Shown here one piece after another: positions 1-12,800 of a stretch of 31,930 bases of DNA. A program made the position numbers and the translations under genes. The notes beneath the pieces were generated by a model. That model searched no databases, was not told the DNA's origin, and saw nothing but the letters and a program-made list of their open reading frames with translations. The stretch is from positions 78,692 to 110,621 of the forward strand of contig CAMPET010000040.1 of the NCBI GenBank assembly GCA_946803715.1, written 5' to 3'. This DNA is from Beroe ovata (taxonomy: Eukaryota; Ctenophora; Nuda; Beroida; Beroidae). Numbering within the stretch: the first letter of the stretch is position 1; every line of letters begins with the position of its first letter.

Positions 1-292
1 TGACCCCCTATGGTTATCTATGACCCCATAGTTTAATGTTAAACTCAGTGACCCGGTTAATGCTACAGTTTTTTATGACCCCAATCGTTCGCAATGACCC
101 CTGTGGTTTAATTGGCCCCCCTATGGTTCTCTATGACCCTTAAAGTGGTCCTCAATGACCCAATGACGTTCTACGTCGTTCCCTTTAAACCTTTTATTGT
201 ATCCAGTGATCCCTTCATGGTTTCTTATGACTCCCAGTGGCCCTCTATCACCCGCTAATGTTCTAGCCCCCCTAGCTATGATCCTAATTGTT
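1..292. repeat. Degenerate TATGACCCC minisatellite
   Basis: Units of very roughly 20-35 bp share the core TATGACCCC(T/A) followed by a variable ATGGTT- or GTTTAA-like tail. Copies occur at 1, 18, 75, 95 and 134, becoming ragged towards 290. It is 3' of the BCOR-like coding end and probably within or near its 3' UTR. Confidence 0.6.
193..198 (-). terminator. Candidate polyadenylation signal of the BCOR-like gene
   Basis: TTTATT on the + strand reads AATAAA on the minus strand. It is the first canonical hexamer after the stop at 699, implying a 3' UTR of about 500 nt. A TATAAA variant lies nearer (around 542). Confidence 0.35.
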
Positions 293-294
293 GT

Positions 295-558
295 TTAAGT
301 CATTAAAACACGATTTTGACGATGGAAATCAAATATAATTCTTGCACCATTCAAAAAAAGACAGTCAAACTCTGAAATCAAAGTATCACTCAGATGGTCC
401 GAATAAATAGTGGTAATAGGTCTATGATTAAGCAGAATCGGAAATTTATCTAATTCGTTAAAAATATCTTCAACTCCTCTATCCAAGTTACAAACTACAA
501 ATACTGTATTGTAAGAACAGTCCTTTTCAAGAATCTTTATATGAAAGATCAAATACAT
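295..558 (-). other. Unassigned 87-codon open frame in the 3' region of the BCOR-like gene
   Basis: The frame starts 140 bp after the BCOR-like stop codon and has a protein-like composition (FNELDKFPILLNHRPITTIY). It resembles no family I know and has no flanking splice or promoter signal that I can defend. It could be a chance frame in a 3' UTR, a fragment of a mobile element, or a downstream exon of an alternative transcript. Confidence 0.15.
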
Positions 559-698
559 GGTAAATATAATAACGTATTACATCAATCTGATTCAATAAAA
601 AGCTCTCAATCTGAATTTAGGGAGTGTATCGACTATCGCAGTTACTTCAGGGAGAAAGTGAAATGCAAAAACCGCGGGAAACTAGTCCGAAATTCCTC

Positions 699-830
699 TC
701 AATTGTTCGTTTCGAGATGAGGGTCAAACAATTCCGTTCTGATGTTGAGAATCCTGTTCGTATCGTCGTTTACCTCCACAAACTCACAGATGTTACTCGG
801 TAATCTGTCAGGATGCACGAAGTACGGCGA
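699..830 (-). CDS. BCOR: BCOR-like exon 29: end of PUFD domain and stop codon
   Basis: The acceptor cccttTCAG precedes a phase-0 exon beginning SPYFVHPD and ending DPHLETNN with TGA at 701-699. The stretch NICEFVEVNDDTNRIL followed by LFDPHL lines up with the last turns of vertebrate BCOR PUFD (LLDLVEFTNEIQTLL then EWLHPSDL). This alignment is from memory of the family. The short length and the domain-terminal position fit a final coding exon. Confidence 0.85.
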   Translation of the reverse strand, partial: SPYFVHPDRLPSNICEFVEVNDDTNRILNIRTELFDPHLETNN

Positions 831-3800
831 CTGAAAGGGTTACCATGGTTACACCGTGATAATTACCATGGTAACAGTGTGTTAGATGTAGATAACACAT
901 GGCACGTTTGATACAACACAAAGGTCAAAATCCAAATCGAATTTGCAATGTAGAGGCGCTAATGAGAAGTTTATTTTCCCTGAAAAATGAATGTTCCTGA
1001 ATGATCATCGTACTCTCTCACCTTTCCGAGAAGCCTAGCAAAATCCCTCCACTTCATCTTGTGAGTTTTGAAAGCAGGGTAACTGAGACTGAATGTACTC
1101 CGTGAGATGTTGAGACGAGCAATGAGATCCGTGAGGAGGTAGTAGTTCTTCTCCCTGGGAGGGGGGGAGTTAGGTTTTTGGAGGAAGAGAGAGGAGAGGG
1201 GTGTGGTCTTTGGGGTTGATTAGGATGGGTAGGGGGTAGAGAGAGGATGAGGATTTGGGTGTGGGGTAAGGTATGGGGTTTGAGGGTGTAGTGTGTCGGT
1301 TATATTCACGGGGTGGGGAATGTTAGGGTTCGGTTGAGGCACTATACTGTAAACTGAATTTCACACGAGATCTGCATGACTCTATAAGTACAGGATACAC
1401 CCTAAACAATCATCATGTTTCCCCCCTCCCCGGGCCCCGACACACTTACCCCTGGCCTTCCTCTAGAGAAAGCAGGTACGTGGGAACATGCGGCAGATCG
1501 CTCAGCTCCATCAAGCAGACAGTCTCCCAATCATCTGGAACATTGCCAGATCCCTCTGCCGCCCCTCCCCCGATATCCGTACTCCCCATGTACTTGTTGA
1601 GAAGCTCCGTCATTTCATCGCTCCGGCAGAGATCGATCGGGCATTTCCCGGCGAATGTAGGGAGTTTGGGGTCAGCTCCGGCTCCGAGCAGGAGTTCTGC
1701 CACGGTCAGGAAGTTGTTGAGAACAGCATCGTGGATAGGGCGAACTCCAGTCGTGTGGCTGGCAACGTTCACGTCTGGGGGAATTTGGTTGTAGAGTTCA
1801 CACGGAATGAAAGAGTTCAGAATGAAACAGTAGAATTACAAATTATAGACCGACCGATGCACACTGAACGAGTACCGGCAACCTTCTATGCAACTCTACA
1901 CAGTAGACACAGCTAGATATTGATCCCCAACCTAACCCTGGCACTCAACCCCACACACATTTCCCACCTGCATCATGATGGAGCAGTAGTTCCACCACCT
2001 GCACCCTATTCTTGGCCGTCGCCTCGTGAAGTGGCGTCCACCCTGCGTTGTCCCTCACGTTGATATCCTCCCCTGCCGTGAGGCACATTTCTGCCAGGTC
2101 GTACCATCCTTGCTGTGAACTACGGTGAAGTGGCGTCTCGCCGCTACTCCGACACACTTGTATCCGTGGCATTGGCGGCTGCAGGAGGGAATGGGAGAGA
2201 GGAGGGGGGAGAGGGGTGATGAGGGGTTGATGGTGGGGGGAGAGGAGAAGTTAGGGAAGGGGGGAGATCTGAGGAGAGGAGAAGTGAGGGAGAGAGGTGG
2301 GGTTGAGGGGGAGAGGAGAAGTGAGAAGGGGTTGAAGAGGAGTGAGGAGTAGTGGGGAGGGAGAGATGAGGATGGGGAGGGATATGGGCCGTGAAGGGGA
2401 GGAGGGTGGGTGGTAAATAGTAGTTGTATTGGAAAAACTGTATATCTTGGTGCGAATAGATAAGATATAGATACAAGTCACAATCGTCTGAAATCTGGCA
2501 CCAAGTCTCACCTTGGCCTGTTTGCTGCTCACTCTGTCCCTCTGTTTTCGCTCTGCCCTCACCATCCTCACTATTGTCTCCTCAACCTCATCCAGCCCCT
2601 CCTCCGTCATTGCGAACACGTTACTCAACTCCTGCCCCTTGCCCCTCACTCCCTCCCCGTACGCTTTCCGGAACCGAGTCGTTATCTTCGATATCTCCGC
2701 CCGGACCGGGAATTTCGACCGAGAAGCGTCCGTCTGAGCGGCGCCCGTCCGTTTTATCCGACTCCGGGATGCCACGCCGCGGTGATACGGCCGTATTCGG
2801 GCGCAGGATGACGTCACACTGGCGGGCTGGGGCTCGTTATGCCGCCACGCTGATACATCTGGAAGCAGTTTGGAGGGGAGGTCTGCAGTTTTGACAATAG
2901 CACGAGTCCTGGCACACCCGGAGAAATGGCTTCGCCAAGTCTGAGAGTATCGGCTTGTGTTCCGGGGGAGGGAGTCGGCAGGGCGACCGAGCAGTGTGGT
3001 TACTTCCCCAGTTTCGTCACGGATAGTAACTTTAGTACGGGATTCCCTGCATGGCACCTGGGGGTGGGGTTCTCTGAGAGTGGTTGTCATGGTGAATGTG
3101 TAGTTAATCATCGTGAGATAATTGTAAACAAGGAATCTAAACTGGACCATATCCAAGCCGAATCTTCTTAAGATATTCCACAGAAATTTGTAACAGTAAC
3201 TCTAACAACAACTACTGGATCTACTATCAATATCCGCAGAAAATATACAAATATTCCACAGAAAACCCCCAAAACCACAGAAATCACGGAAAACAAACAA
3301 AGCTCCACAGAAACAACTTTTCCACAGGAATCCAACACCCACAACTAACCTCCTGTAGAATGACGATATCGTCCTCCTCCCTCACGCCCACTTCCATGTT
3401 CTGTTGTTGTTGTGATGAGGGGGAGGGTCCCCCAACTCTAGTTAGTGGGGGTACAGCTGCCGCAGCGTTCAGTTTATCCATCCTGTCCTGTGGGAAGAGG
3501 GGGTGAGTTGTTCTAAACCTCAGGAGTAAGAGAAGTTCGTTTAGGAGATTTGCACGAGTAAACCAGTCATATTCATAGCTCATTCATACAATGATCATGA
3601 TCGGTTCATCGATTATTGCTTCGAAATCTTTGTCAGTCGGCCAAGTACAATATTGCCAGTGTTCTATCACCCAAAAAACCCACAAATCTAAGATATTTTC
3701 GCCACCCTGAACTATACCCATACCTGCGCAGCGATAAGAAGAGCTTTCTGCATGTCAGGAGGGACTTTGTGCATGTGTTGATATGCGGCGTTGAGGAGCA

Positions 3801-6800
3801 ATTGTAACTCCTTCTTCTTTAACTTCGACACTGTAAGATGGGAGTGGGTGGGTGAGTTGAGAGGGGAGGGTGGGTGAGTTGAAAGGGGGGGTGAGTTGAG
3901 AGGGGAGCCGGGGGTAGAGGAAAAGTAGTAGTTTCAGAAGGGTTTAAGCTGACGGGTGGTGCAATGGGGTTACTAGTGGGGAATATGAGTACTAGTTTGG
4001 GTTTGGTGGGTGTATGGGACTTAGAGAGATGTTAGAGGACGTGAAGACTCTTCACGTCCTCTAACAGCATCTCCAACTTCAAAAAACAGTCCAAAGCTAT
4101 GTTAATCTTCAAGAAAAAACGCTTTTCCTGACTTACCTTTTTCTTTTGCTGCCCCCAGAATAACACGTTGCTGCTCGGGTGAGAGTTTCAGCCAACGCTC
4201 ATGTGCGTCCCTCTCCATTCTCTGCTCTGATGACACCTGAAATTGGGATGTTTCTGGTGAAATCTTCCAAATATAAATCAGAGAAAAAACCACTTGGATA
4301 GATCTTCCAGGATTGAGGATAACAGTGAATTGAAGATTACAATTCGAATTTGATAGGGTTAAACAAGGAAATGTGACAATGAGGATGGTATTGCTTGGTC
4401 GTCAAAATCATCGCTCAAGTAAACAAATTTTTTATTTTTTTCAAGTAAACAAATTTTATTAATTTTACGGCTTTCACAATAAGTTACAATAAATAATAAT
4501 TGTCAAACTTCTAAATTCATATGTGATTTCGATACCTATCGCTAGATTTCCTTGCTATCGATTTCATGCAAAGCAGTATCACATAATGTACCAATTTGAA
4601 ACGGTCACAATTTTGCTAGAATTCGCGTCGAAACATCTTTTTTCACTAGCAATTTTCACTCTCTTTACGCCGTAAACAAGATTTTTCATCAATCACTGAA
4701 ATCAATCATGCGCGCGGCGCGAGAGACGCGCGCGAAGCTAGGACCACATATATTTGCTGCGACGTCTGTGATTGGTCAGTGTTTATGAAGCAACAGGGCC
4801 ATGCTTTCTCCAAAGGGAGGGTAGAAGGATCGAAGATTGCAATTATTGAGATATGTGTGTTCTCAGATGACTGATTTGTTCAAAAATCTTCGCATTAAAC
4901 CCCAAACATCAGGCGACAATCGTAGAGTGATTTTCATTTAGAATAACGCCGTGAAATACGACATAGGTTCTGATCAAGCACGCTCACAGCTGCTTCTGAG
5001 GCACACACACACTTATGTAGTATATACACACAGAGAGATGTCACTCATGCAGTACACAGAGATTGTCATCTAGAATTACTATACTCTATGGTAAATGGAG
5101 TAGTAATTATAAGATAGTACACGCCCGGCGATACTTACTCAACGAAATTGTGTCTCAATGAAGTCATGATATCAGATATGAGATTTCTTCATTCAACAAT
5201 AAGTGTTGTTCACTTTTGAGAACACGTAAATGGGGTTAGAAATGAATATAGAATGATCAATTTACCTGATTTGAAGAAGATGATCCCTCCCCTGGCTTAG
5301 GAAGCAACACACGGGACGCAGGCTTCCCAGAAACTGGCCCTTTTGGCGGTCCCGAACTCCTCGGGCCCGGTGGTCCCGTGCTTTTCTTGGGGAGAGGACT
5401 TTGTTCAGTGGAGGGGGAGGTGGGGTAAGGGGGAGGTGGGATTAGGGGCTCACTTCCTCTCTTGAGCAGCTGACGGAGAATTGGGTTGTTCTTGAAGACA
5501 ACTTTCTGTTGGTCAACTGGAAGCGAGAGAACTTGGGATAGGGAGTTCATCACCATCTTCAACTTCGCTTCTCTATCACCTATTTAGGGCGTGGTCATTG
5601 GTAACCGAATAGCGATTGTGTTTGGAGAGTAGATTCATTGACATTGATTATTAGAGATTTCTCGAATTGTGACGTTTTCCATTTGACGTTCAGGAGGAGT
5701 ACTCTCCAAATGGGGTTTGTCCTGTGTGAACAATCTAATCGTAACGTACCTGGTGTTTTGGAAGTCCCCCCTTTATTCTGTTCACCACTCCCACTCTGAC
5801 CTCCCTCCTGACTGGCATTGCCTGAGCTGGGCTGGGAGTCCGTTACCTGCGAGATGGGTTGGGGAGGAATGGGGGGGTTGCGATATGTAGTACCCACTGT
5901 AGTACCCAAATTTGGTTTACCCAAACTTCATGTTACATTATTATCTCCGTGAGGTAATTAACTTTGCCCATATTTGGGCACTATAATGTGATCCCGTGTG
6001 CTACATGATACACTCGGTGTAACAAATCGAGCCCACCACCTAATTATCCCTTATATGGTAAACACTCGGTCGTTGTTTAATATTATAAATTCTATTCGAA
6101 GGCGTCCACTGTTTATGGAACGGTAGTGTCCATAAACACAGACTGAATATCTTTGACGACAGAGAGGGACAGCCAGCGAACAGATTATCACGCAAGACTG
6201 AATAAAAAGTGAGAATTTGGGTGATGATGTTGCTATTATCTCAAGCGGTTCCCTAGCAACCGTACCTGTTGTTGTTGTGATTGTTGCTGAGAGATATTGA
6301 TAACATTATACAGCCGCTGACTCTGTATAGACTGCATGTTCTGGTTTTGAAGTTGCTGCGATGTCTGAACAATTGCACTCAGGGGTTGCTGTTGTTGCTG
6401 TTGTTGCTGATGTTGGTTGCTTATGTTGATGTTTGGTGTTCCTCCAGTCATGCGAGCCTTAGCCGGCTGGATGTTCTGGATTTGGACACCCTGGGGAAGC
6501 ACCTGCGCTGGCTGCATGAACGAGTTCTGTTGCTGAATGTTACTTTGTTGCATGTTGTTTTGCTGCACATTAGATTGAGTGTTGCGCCGTAGTTGCTGCT
6601 GAGGTTGCTGTAAGTTGCTCGGTTGTACGTTTAGTTGCTGTATGTTGTTCTGCTGAAGGTTGCTCTGCTGCAGTTGACCTTGTTGAATGGAAACTTGCTG
6701 CAGGTTTCCCTGTTGTAACTGCTCTGCTGAGAATGTGCTCGCATATGAACCCGTGATGGGCTGTGCTATGATGGTCTGGGTGCCTGGTTGTATTTGGGCG

Positions 6801-9800
6801 GCGTACTGGGTCCCTCCCTGCGAATAGGAATGTCTACAGATCATTCACTACGCTACTCACAAACAAACAAACAAACAAACAAAACAAACAAACAAACAAA
6901 CAAAAAGACAGAAGAACAAACAAACAGACAAAGAACGCAATAAACATACAAACAAATAAACAGACAAATAAACAGACAAATAAACAAACAAACAAACAAA
7001 TAAACAGACAAATATACAACCAATCAAACAATCATTTACCTGTATCACAAACGATCTGTTGTTACTGCTCGTTTCCGGGTGTGGAGCTATCGGCATGTAC
7101 CGTTTCGTGGATGAACCAACCATTACTCGGGCTGCTCGAGCTTCCTGCGGTGACACTTTGTTACCAAATTTGGTAAAAATCAACAAACTTGCTACCATAT
7201 ATGGAAATAAGTGCATCAGCTGTGATCGGAGCGATAAGTTGGTAATATTTATGGGCATTGTTATCAATTGTTGATGAGGTAACGGTTTCTAAGTTTTCTC
7301 AGGGTTTTTGATCAGATTCAATGGAAAATTTTTGAGTCTGATTTTCTTTAATCGAGTCAAAATTTGATGGGGAACACGATTCAGGCCGTTTAAGATCTTG
7401 GTTATGGTTGGAAATTGCTCTTATTTTCGATGAAACCTGGGTTGACAATAGAGGGTACATGGGACACAAAAAATCGTCTCAAGACGACTAATAAAGTCAG
7501 AATTGTCTAAAAAATGGGTTCAGAATTCTTGATCACTGTCCTAACAATATTCCGTCATAATCAGATCATTTGGAGAAATTCGGTGTTTTGACCCTTTCAG
7601 ATTTCCATACTAACCATCAGGGTTTTTGATCAGATTTGACAGAAATTTTTAAGGTCATATTTTCGATCCAAAATGGACCTAATCGACTCAAAATTTGATG
7701 GGGAACACGATTCAGGCCGTTTGAGATCTTGGTTATTGTCGGAAATTGCTCTTATTTTCGATGAAACCTGCGTTGACACTAGAGGGTACATGGGGCACAA
7801 AATATCGTCTCAAGACGGCAATAAAATTCAAAATTGTCTTTAAATCGGTATCGGAATTCTTGATCACTGTCCTAACAATATCCCGTCATAATCATTTCCA
7901 TACTATACTATAGTTCCCCCAATTTGTTCAGTTATTGGTGCTAGGCGGCGAAACAAGAAAAGCCTGGCATGACAATGCCAATATCAATTAATATTTGGCA
8001 AGGTCAAAGCTCTGACAACGCTTATTATGGATACCACAATTGTCAAATTAGCACGTTCAAAGTGGCTGTTCGACAATCGGCAGTAAGGCAAATCAAAACA
8101 ATAATAAAAGGCCCCGTTTGTGAATACGCGCAATCAAGATTGCGGAATCAAGATTGCGGAATTGAAAGACTAACCAGTAGCGGGGTCCTGGTGGCAGATC
8201 CATTTTCAGCTGTAGAGAAAGTAACGTTGTGGAAAATAAAGTGGTCGCGAGTCGTGGTCGTCAGGTTGAGTTTGGAAGACTGTTGGACGATCTGTGGTTT
8301 GGCTCCATCAGGTTGTCTGGGAGCGGTGCTTGTGTTCGGTTTGTCCAGCACGATGTACTGAACGGACGAGTCCTGAGGAAAGTGGTGTCCATGTCAGTGA
8401 GATACTGAGAGTGGTGTCAGCAGCGTGTATATAGTGGTGTCAGCGATTGAATCACAGTGGTGTCAACGATAAACTAAGAATGGTGTCAGCAAAGGCGGAG
8501 TCGGCAATGACTCATAACAGAAAGTGGTATCAACAACTAAGTCAGTAAAGTGGTGTCAACAGAACATATTGTTAATGTCACAGTGGCGTCAGTAAAACGG
8601 TGTCAACATCACACTTACCCCTGAACTCTGCTGTTGCTGCTGTCTCGTGTTGAGCGGTTGCTGATTGCTCGTATAAATCTGTGCTGACGATGACGAAGTA
8701 TTTGGCTGATTGAGAAAGACGGGCTGATAGTTAATGACCGTGCTCGTTGAGATGTTGATGGGCGTGGCGACTGAGCTGGCGGTGAGGGGAGGGAGGGCGG
8801 GGGGCGCGCCTTCCAGCATCTTCTCCAGGTTGAGAACTGTACCTCTGGGATAAAGGGGAGTGATTGGTTAGTAGTAGCTGGAGAGAGATGTCAACAAAGT
8901 GAAAGCCGATATTTGAATGAATCTTTGCCAGGAAAAGGTGTCAAAACTGAAATAATGATCCGAAGACTACACGGGACCATAGTTTTGAAAGAACAATGCC
9001 CTCTTCCCCTCCTGATTTGAACTTTTCCCTGACTTGAACTACTCACGGTGGGAAAGCGTGGTCCTTGGTGGTTGCTGAACTCTGATGAACAGTGAAGAGG
9101 TGACTGCTCCCCGAGACCGGGGTTAGGATGAAGGGAGATTGGCCGTGTGCCAGATACCCCTGGAGATTACCCGATACGTTGACAATCGGTTGTAAATCCT
9201 GAGGAGAGGGTGTGGAGTGAGGTGGGAAGAGAGGGTTTATCAGATATATGGGTAGAAGTAGCTGGGTAAGAAGAGTGAGGGGAGTGAGAGGGAGATCCCG
9301 CGATAATACTTTAACCGTGATACATTATTGTTGAGTTGTCGTCATTCCAAGACAAAAGTGCTCAATTGCGGAATCACAAGAGCGTAAGTATTTGAAAGGC
9401 AAACTGAAGATTGGTTTGACATCATGGAACATTATGTTTGCCCAATAATGTTCGTTGTTTGACTTCGTTAATAACCGTGATATAGACACTAACCGGAAGA
9501 CTGTTGAACGGCACGTTCACGACCGTCGTGTTCGGCGGAACAGCCGATGATGCTGACGTCGAGGTCGGGATCGTCGTCGTCGTTGTAATCGTCGACTTCT
9601 CACCGTCACTCTTGATGCACTTCTTCTTCATCATTTCAAAGATGACGGAGATTTTGTGCTCGTCTCGCTTGTACATACGACATCGGGCTGCAGTTTCGTG
9701 TTTCTTCTCTGCGATAGGGAGAGTGGTTGGTGAGGGAAACTGTAGCTTGGTGAGGGTGAAAATCAAAGAGGGGAGGGTGAGGAATGGGAAGGGTGAGGAA

Positions 9801-12800
9801 TGGGAAGGGAGAGGAATGAGGAGGATGAGGAATGAGGAAGGTGATGCTAGGAAGAAAGTGAGGAGATATACTGTTGGAGGATTGGCTATAGTGAGGATAA
9901 TTTAGATTCGAAAACTCCCTTGATATGCAGTAAACTCCAAACCATAATGCCTTGCCCCTCGAGTCACGGAGTGGCTTAGCTCCAAATAAATAGGTAGCTC
10001 CTCATGTAATGGCACAGATATTATAATCTCGAATTTCATGGGCTCGCATGGCCATCATAGAGACGTGTTACCATGGTAATTTACCATGTACCATATTTCA
10101 TTGTATACTGTAACCATGCTGATGAATGACAATGTATTATGTATATTGGACACTTATTGTATGGGTATGAGGTTCAATAATCAGATAAATGGTGCCGGGA
10201 ATGAATTAGGATTGAATCTTGAGAATATGTACATGAAGAGATCATTGAAAAATGAATTTGAAAGTCGCGGAAAAATGAATTCGTTCCTAACCTTCGTCTT
10301 CATCACTGTCAATGCAAATAACTTCACTGCTCTTTTCTTTTCCTGTAAATAAATAAAAGAGTCAACAACCTTTTTCACACACTAACTAACATTGAAATAG
10401 TGTTAATTCTATAAAAAATCGAAATACAACTTTTAAAAGTGATCAAATGTCCATTTTCGAAGATGGAAATATCCACCAAGTTGTGAAAAACCTCAAGCTA
10501 AATTGCACACAAACCTGTAGATTTACCGGGCTTATTGGCGACTGCAGGTGCTATTGGAGTGAGATGTGCAGTTGCGTTGTTTCCACCCCCTGAGTTGCTA
10601 GCAACACCCGCCGGTTGCAACACAACATTCGTGGAGATTGGAGCAGCAACATTAGGTGCAACATTTGTAGACGCTTGCTGTGGAAGGCCCATGAGCTGGA
10701 CTTGGGGTTGTTGGTATGGTTGCTGCTGTTGTTGCTGAGCGTTGATTAAGGGAACCTGAACGAATCGAAATGCTAATTAAGAGCGAGAGATTGAGCGTCA
10801 TAAAATGTATCCATGGATTGAGAAAGAATTTGACATTATGAAGGAGTAACCGAAATGACTAGAAACCCCCTTTCCCTCACTCCCTACTCCTTCATCAAAA
10901 CTTCTCTCACCACATTCGTTGGTCGTACAGTAGGGAGTTTATTAGATCGTCGTAGGGAGTTGGGTGACGAGAGGATAACTCGCTGGTTGTTATCGTCTAT
11001 CCCTACTATCGATTGTATGTCCGACAGAGGAATGACCATTGGTTGCAGATTCTGATCAGAGGGAGGGGGGGTGAGAGTTGGTGCTTGTGATACTTGAAAT
11101 GGGGTTGGGAAAGGGGTGAAAAATCAGGCGATACTTTTTCAAGAAAAATTTATCCCTATGCGACATGGTATTCTGTGTCTAACTCACCTGTGTGGTAGCC
11201 TCGACCCCACCCTGAACCCTCCCTCCAGGCGCGAAGCCCTGGGAATGTACCAACACAGGTTGCTGTTGCTGAGGTTGTTGTTGTTGTTGCTTGGGTTGCT
11301 GGGGTGGTCGTGGGGCTATCTGAGTTGGTTCCTGGACTCGAGGTAGCAGTTGTGGTTGCATGGTCTGGGCTTCGAGACCTTGAGCATGGAGACTCTGGTT
11401 TTGAATGAATTGTGTCGGCTGATTTGGCAGTCCTCGATTCACTATTCCCTGGTTCATTTGTACCCCGGTATTGGAAATTCCTTGATTAGACATTCCTTGG
11501 CTAGCCTGCCCTATAATAGTCTGCGCAATGGTAGTCTGTCCGAAGTTAGTCTGCCCGATACTCTGCTGACCCGAATTCACTGAACCCATGGTGATCGGTG
11601 TCGATGGTGTCAAGCCTCCTGACACCGATACTGATGGTGTCAATGACGAGGAGGTAGAACTGGTGTGTCCTTGGAGCTGGTTCTGGAGGTATGCTGATTC
11701 GTTGAGGAGTTCCTGCGTCTTTTGTAGGTTGATCGAGGAAGTCATTTGGTATCCCTAGGAATGACGAATGTTAATGTTAAAGACTTTGTCATGAACAATG
11801 AACATGGGTAGATAGGTGGAATGTTGAATTGGGATCGCTTTAAGTAATGTTTATGAACAATATTATAACGGCAGGAAGAAATGAATCGAGTGACTAACGG
11901 TTCTAGATGAAGATGATGAGCGGCTCTTCGATCCACCATACACCGATGTATACTTCTGTCCAAAATTCCTGAACACAGACGATGTTCACGGTCACAAAGA
12001 TGGGAATACAGAAAGGGCTCTTACGAAAAGGAGAAGTAATCAAGATCCGAGCGGCAAAAAAAATCGCTTATTTCTGAAGAGGGATCTAACAACACAACTC
12101 CAGGAGAATCACAGAAATGTCAGAACATTCCTCGCTATGTCAGAGACTCCACGAGGGTCAAACTTCAGAAGACCTTACCTTGTAATGTCAGTAGAGTTGT
12201 AGCTCGATTCCTGTCGTTCTGGCTCAAAGTCGTATACAGCAACCCCCCTGGCAACACTCCCGGAACTAATCTGGTTGCTCTGAAACAAAAAACGATATAA
12301 ATGGAGGAAGCAACCTCAATAACTCCCAATCAATGTTCAATGATGGGGTTGAGGTTGCTCTAGCTACGTTGTTTCTCCAGCGATAATTGAGGTCGCTTTC
12401 CTCTTACGTAATCTAAATTGAGGTTGCGACAATTTATACCGACGTTAATTGAGGCATCAGTGTGTCTCATATAGGTTTTAATCCCGATATCCCATAATGA
12501 CAACCCTGAAAAATTTAGCATCAACCTTTTGGTTGTTTTGAAGTGGCTGCCCAATCTGTGCCGATGAAATTCCGCTGGACTGGAACTGCGTTGTGTTCTG
12601 AATACTTGGCGAGTTGCCACCAGCAACGGGCTGTCTCTGTTGTTGTTGTTGTTGCTGCATGTTCTGACCCAAACCCCCAGTTTGAATTCCACCAGACTGC
12701 ACCCCACTACTCAGCAATCGCGGAGAGCTGCTACTCTGTGCAATTGTCTGATTTGAGACACTCTGGGGAACCAGTAGACTGGTAGCGGACGGTTGTGTTT

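Noticed and set aside
2144-2476. Pro/Ser/Leu-rich minus frame
   Set aside because: This is a translation of the purine-rich tract inside an intron.
6834-7267. Cys/Phe/Leu/Val-rich minus frames
   Set aside because: These are translations of the (CAAA)n microsatellite; only the 7144-7040 segment is a real exon.
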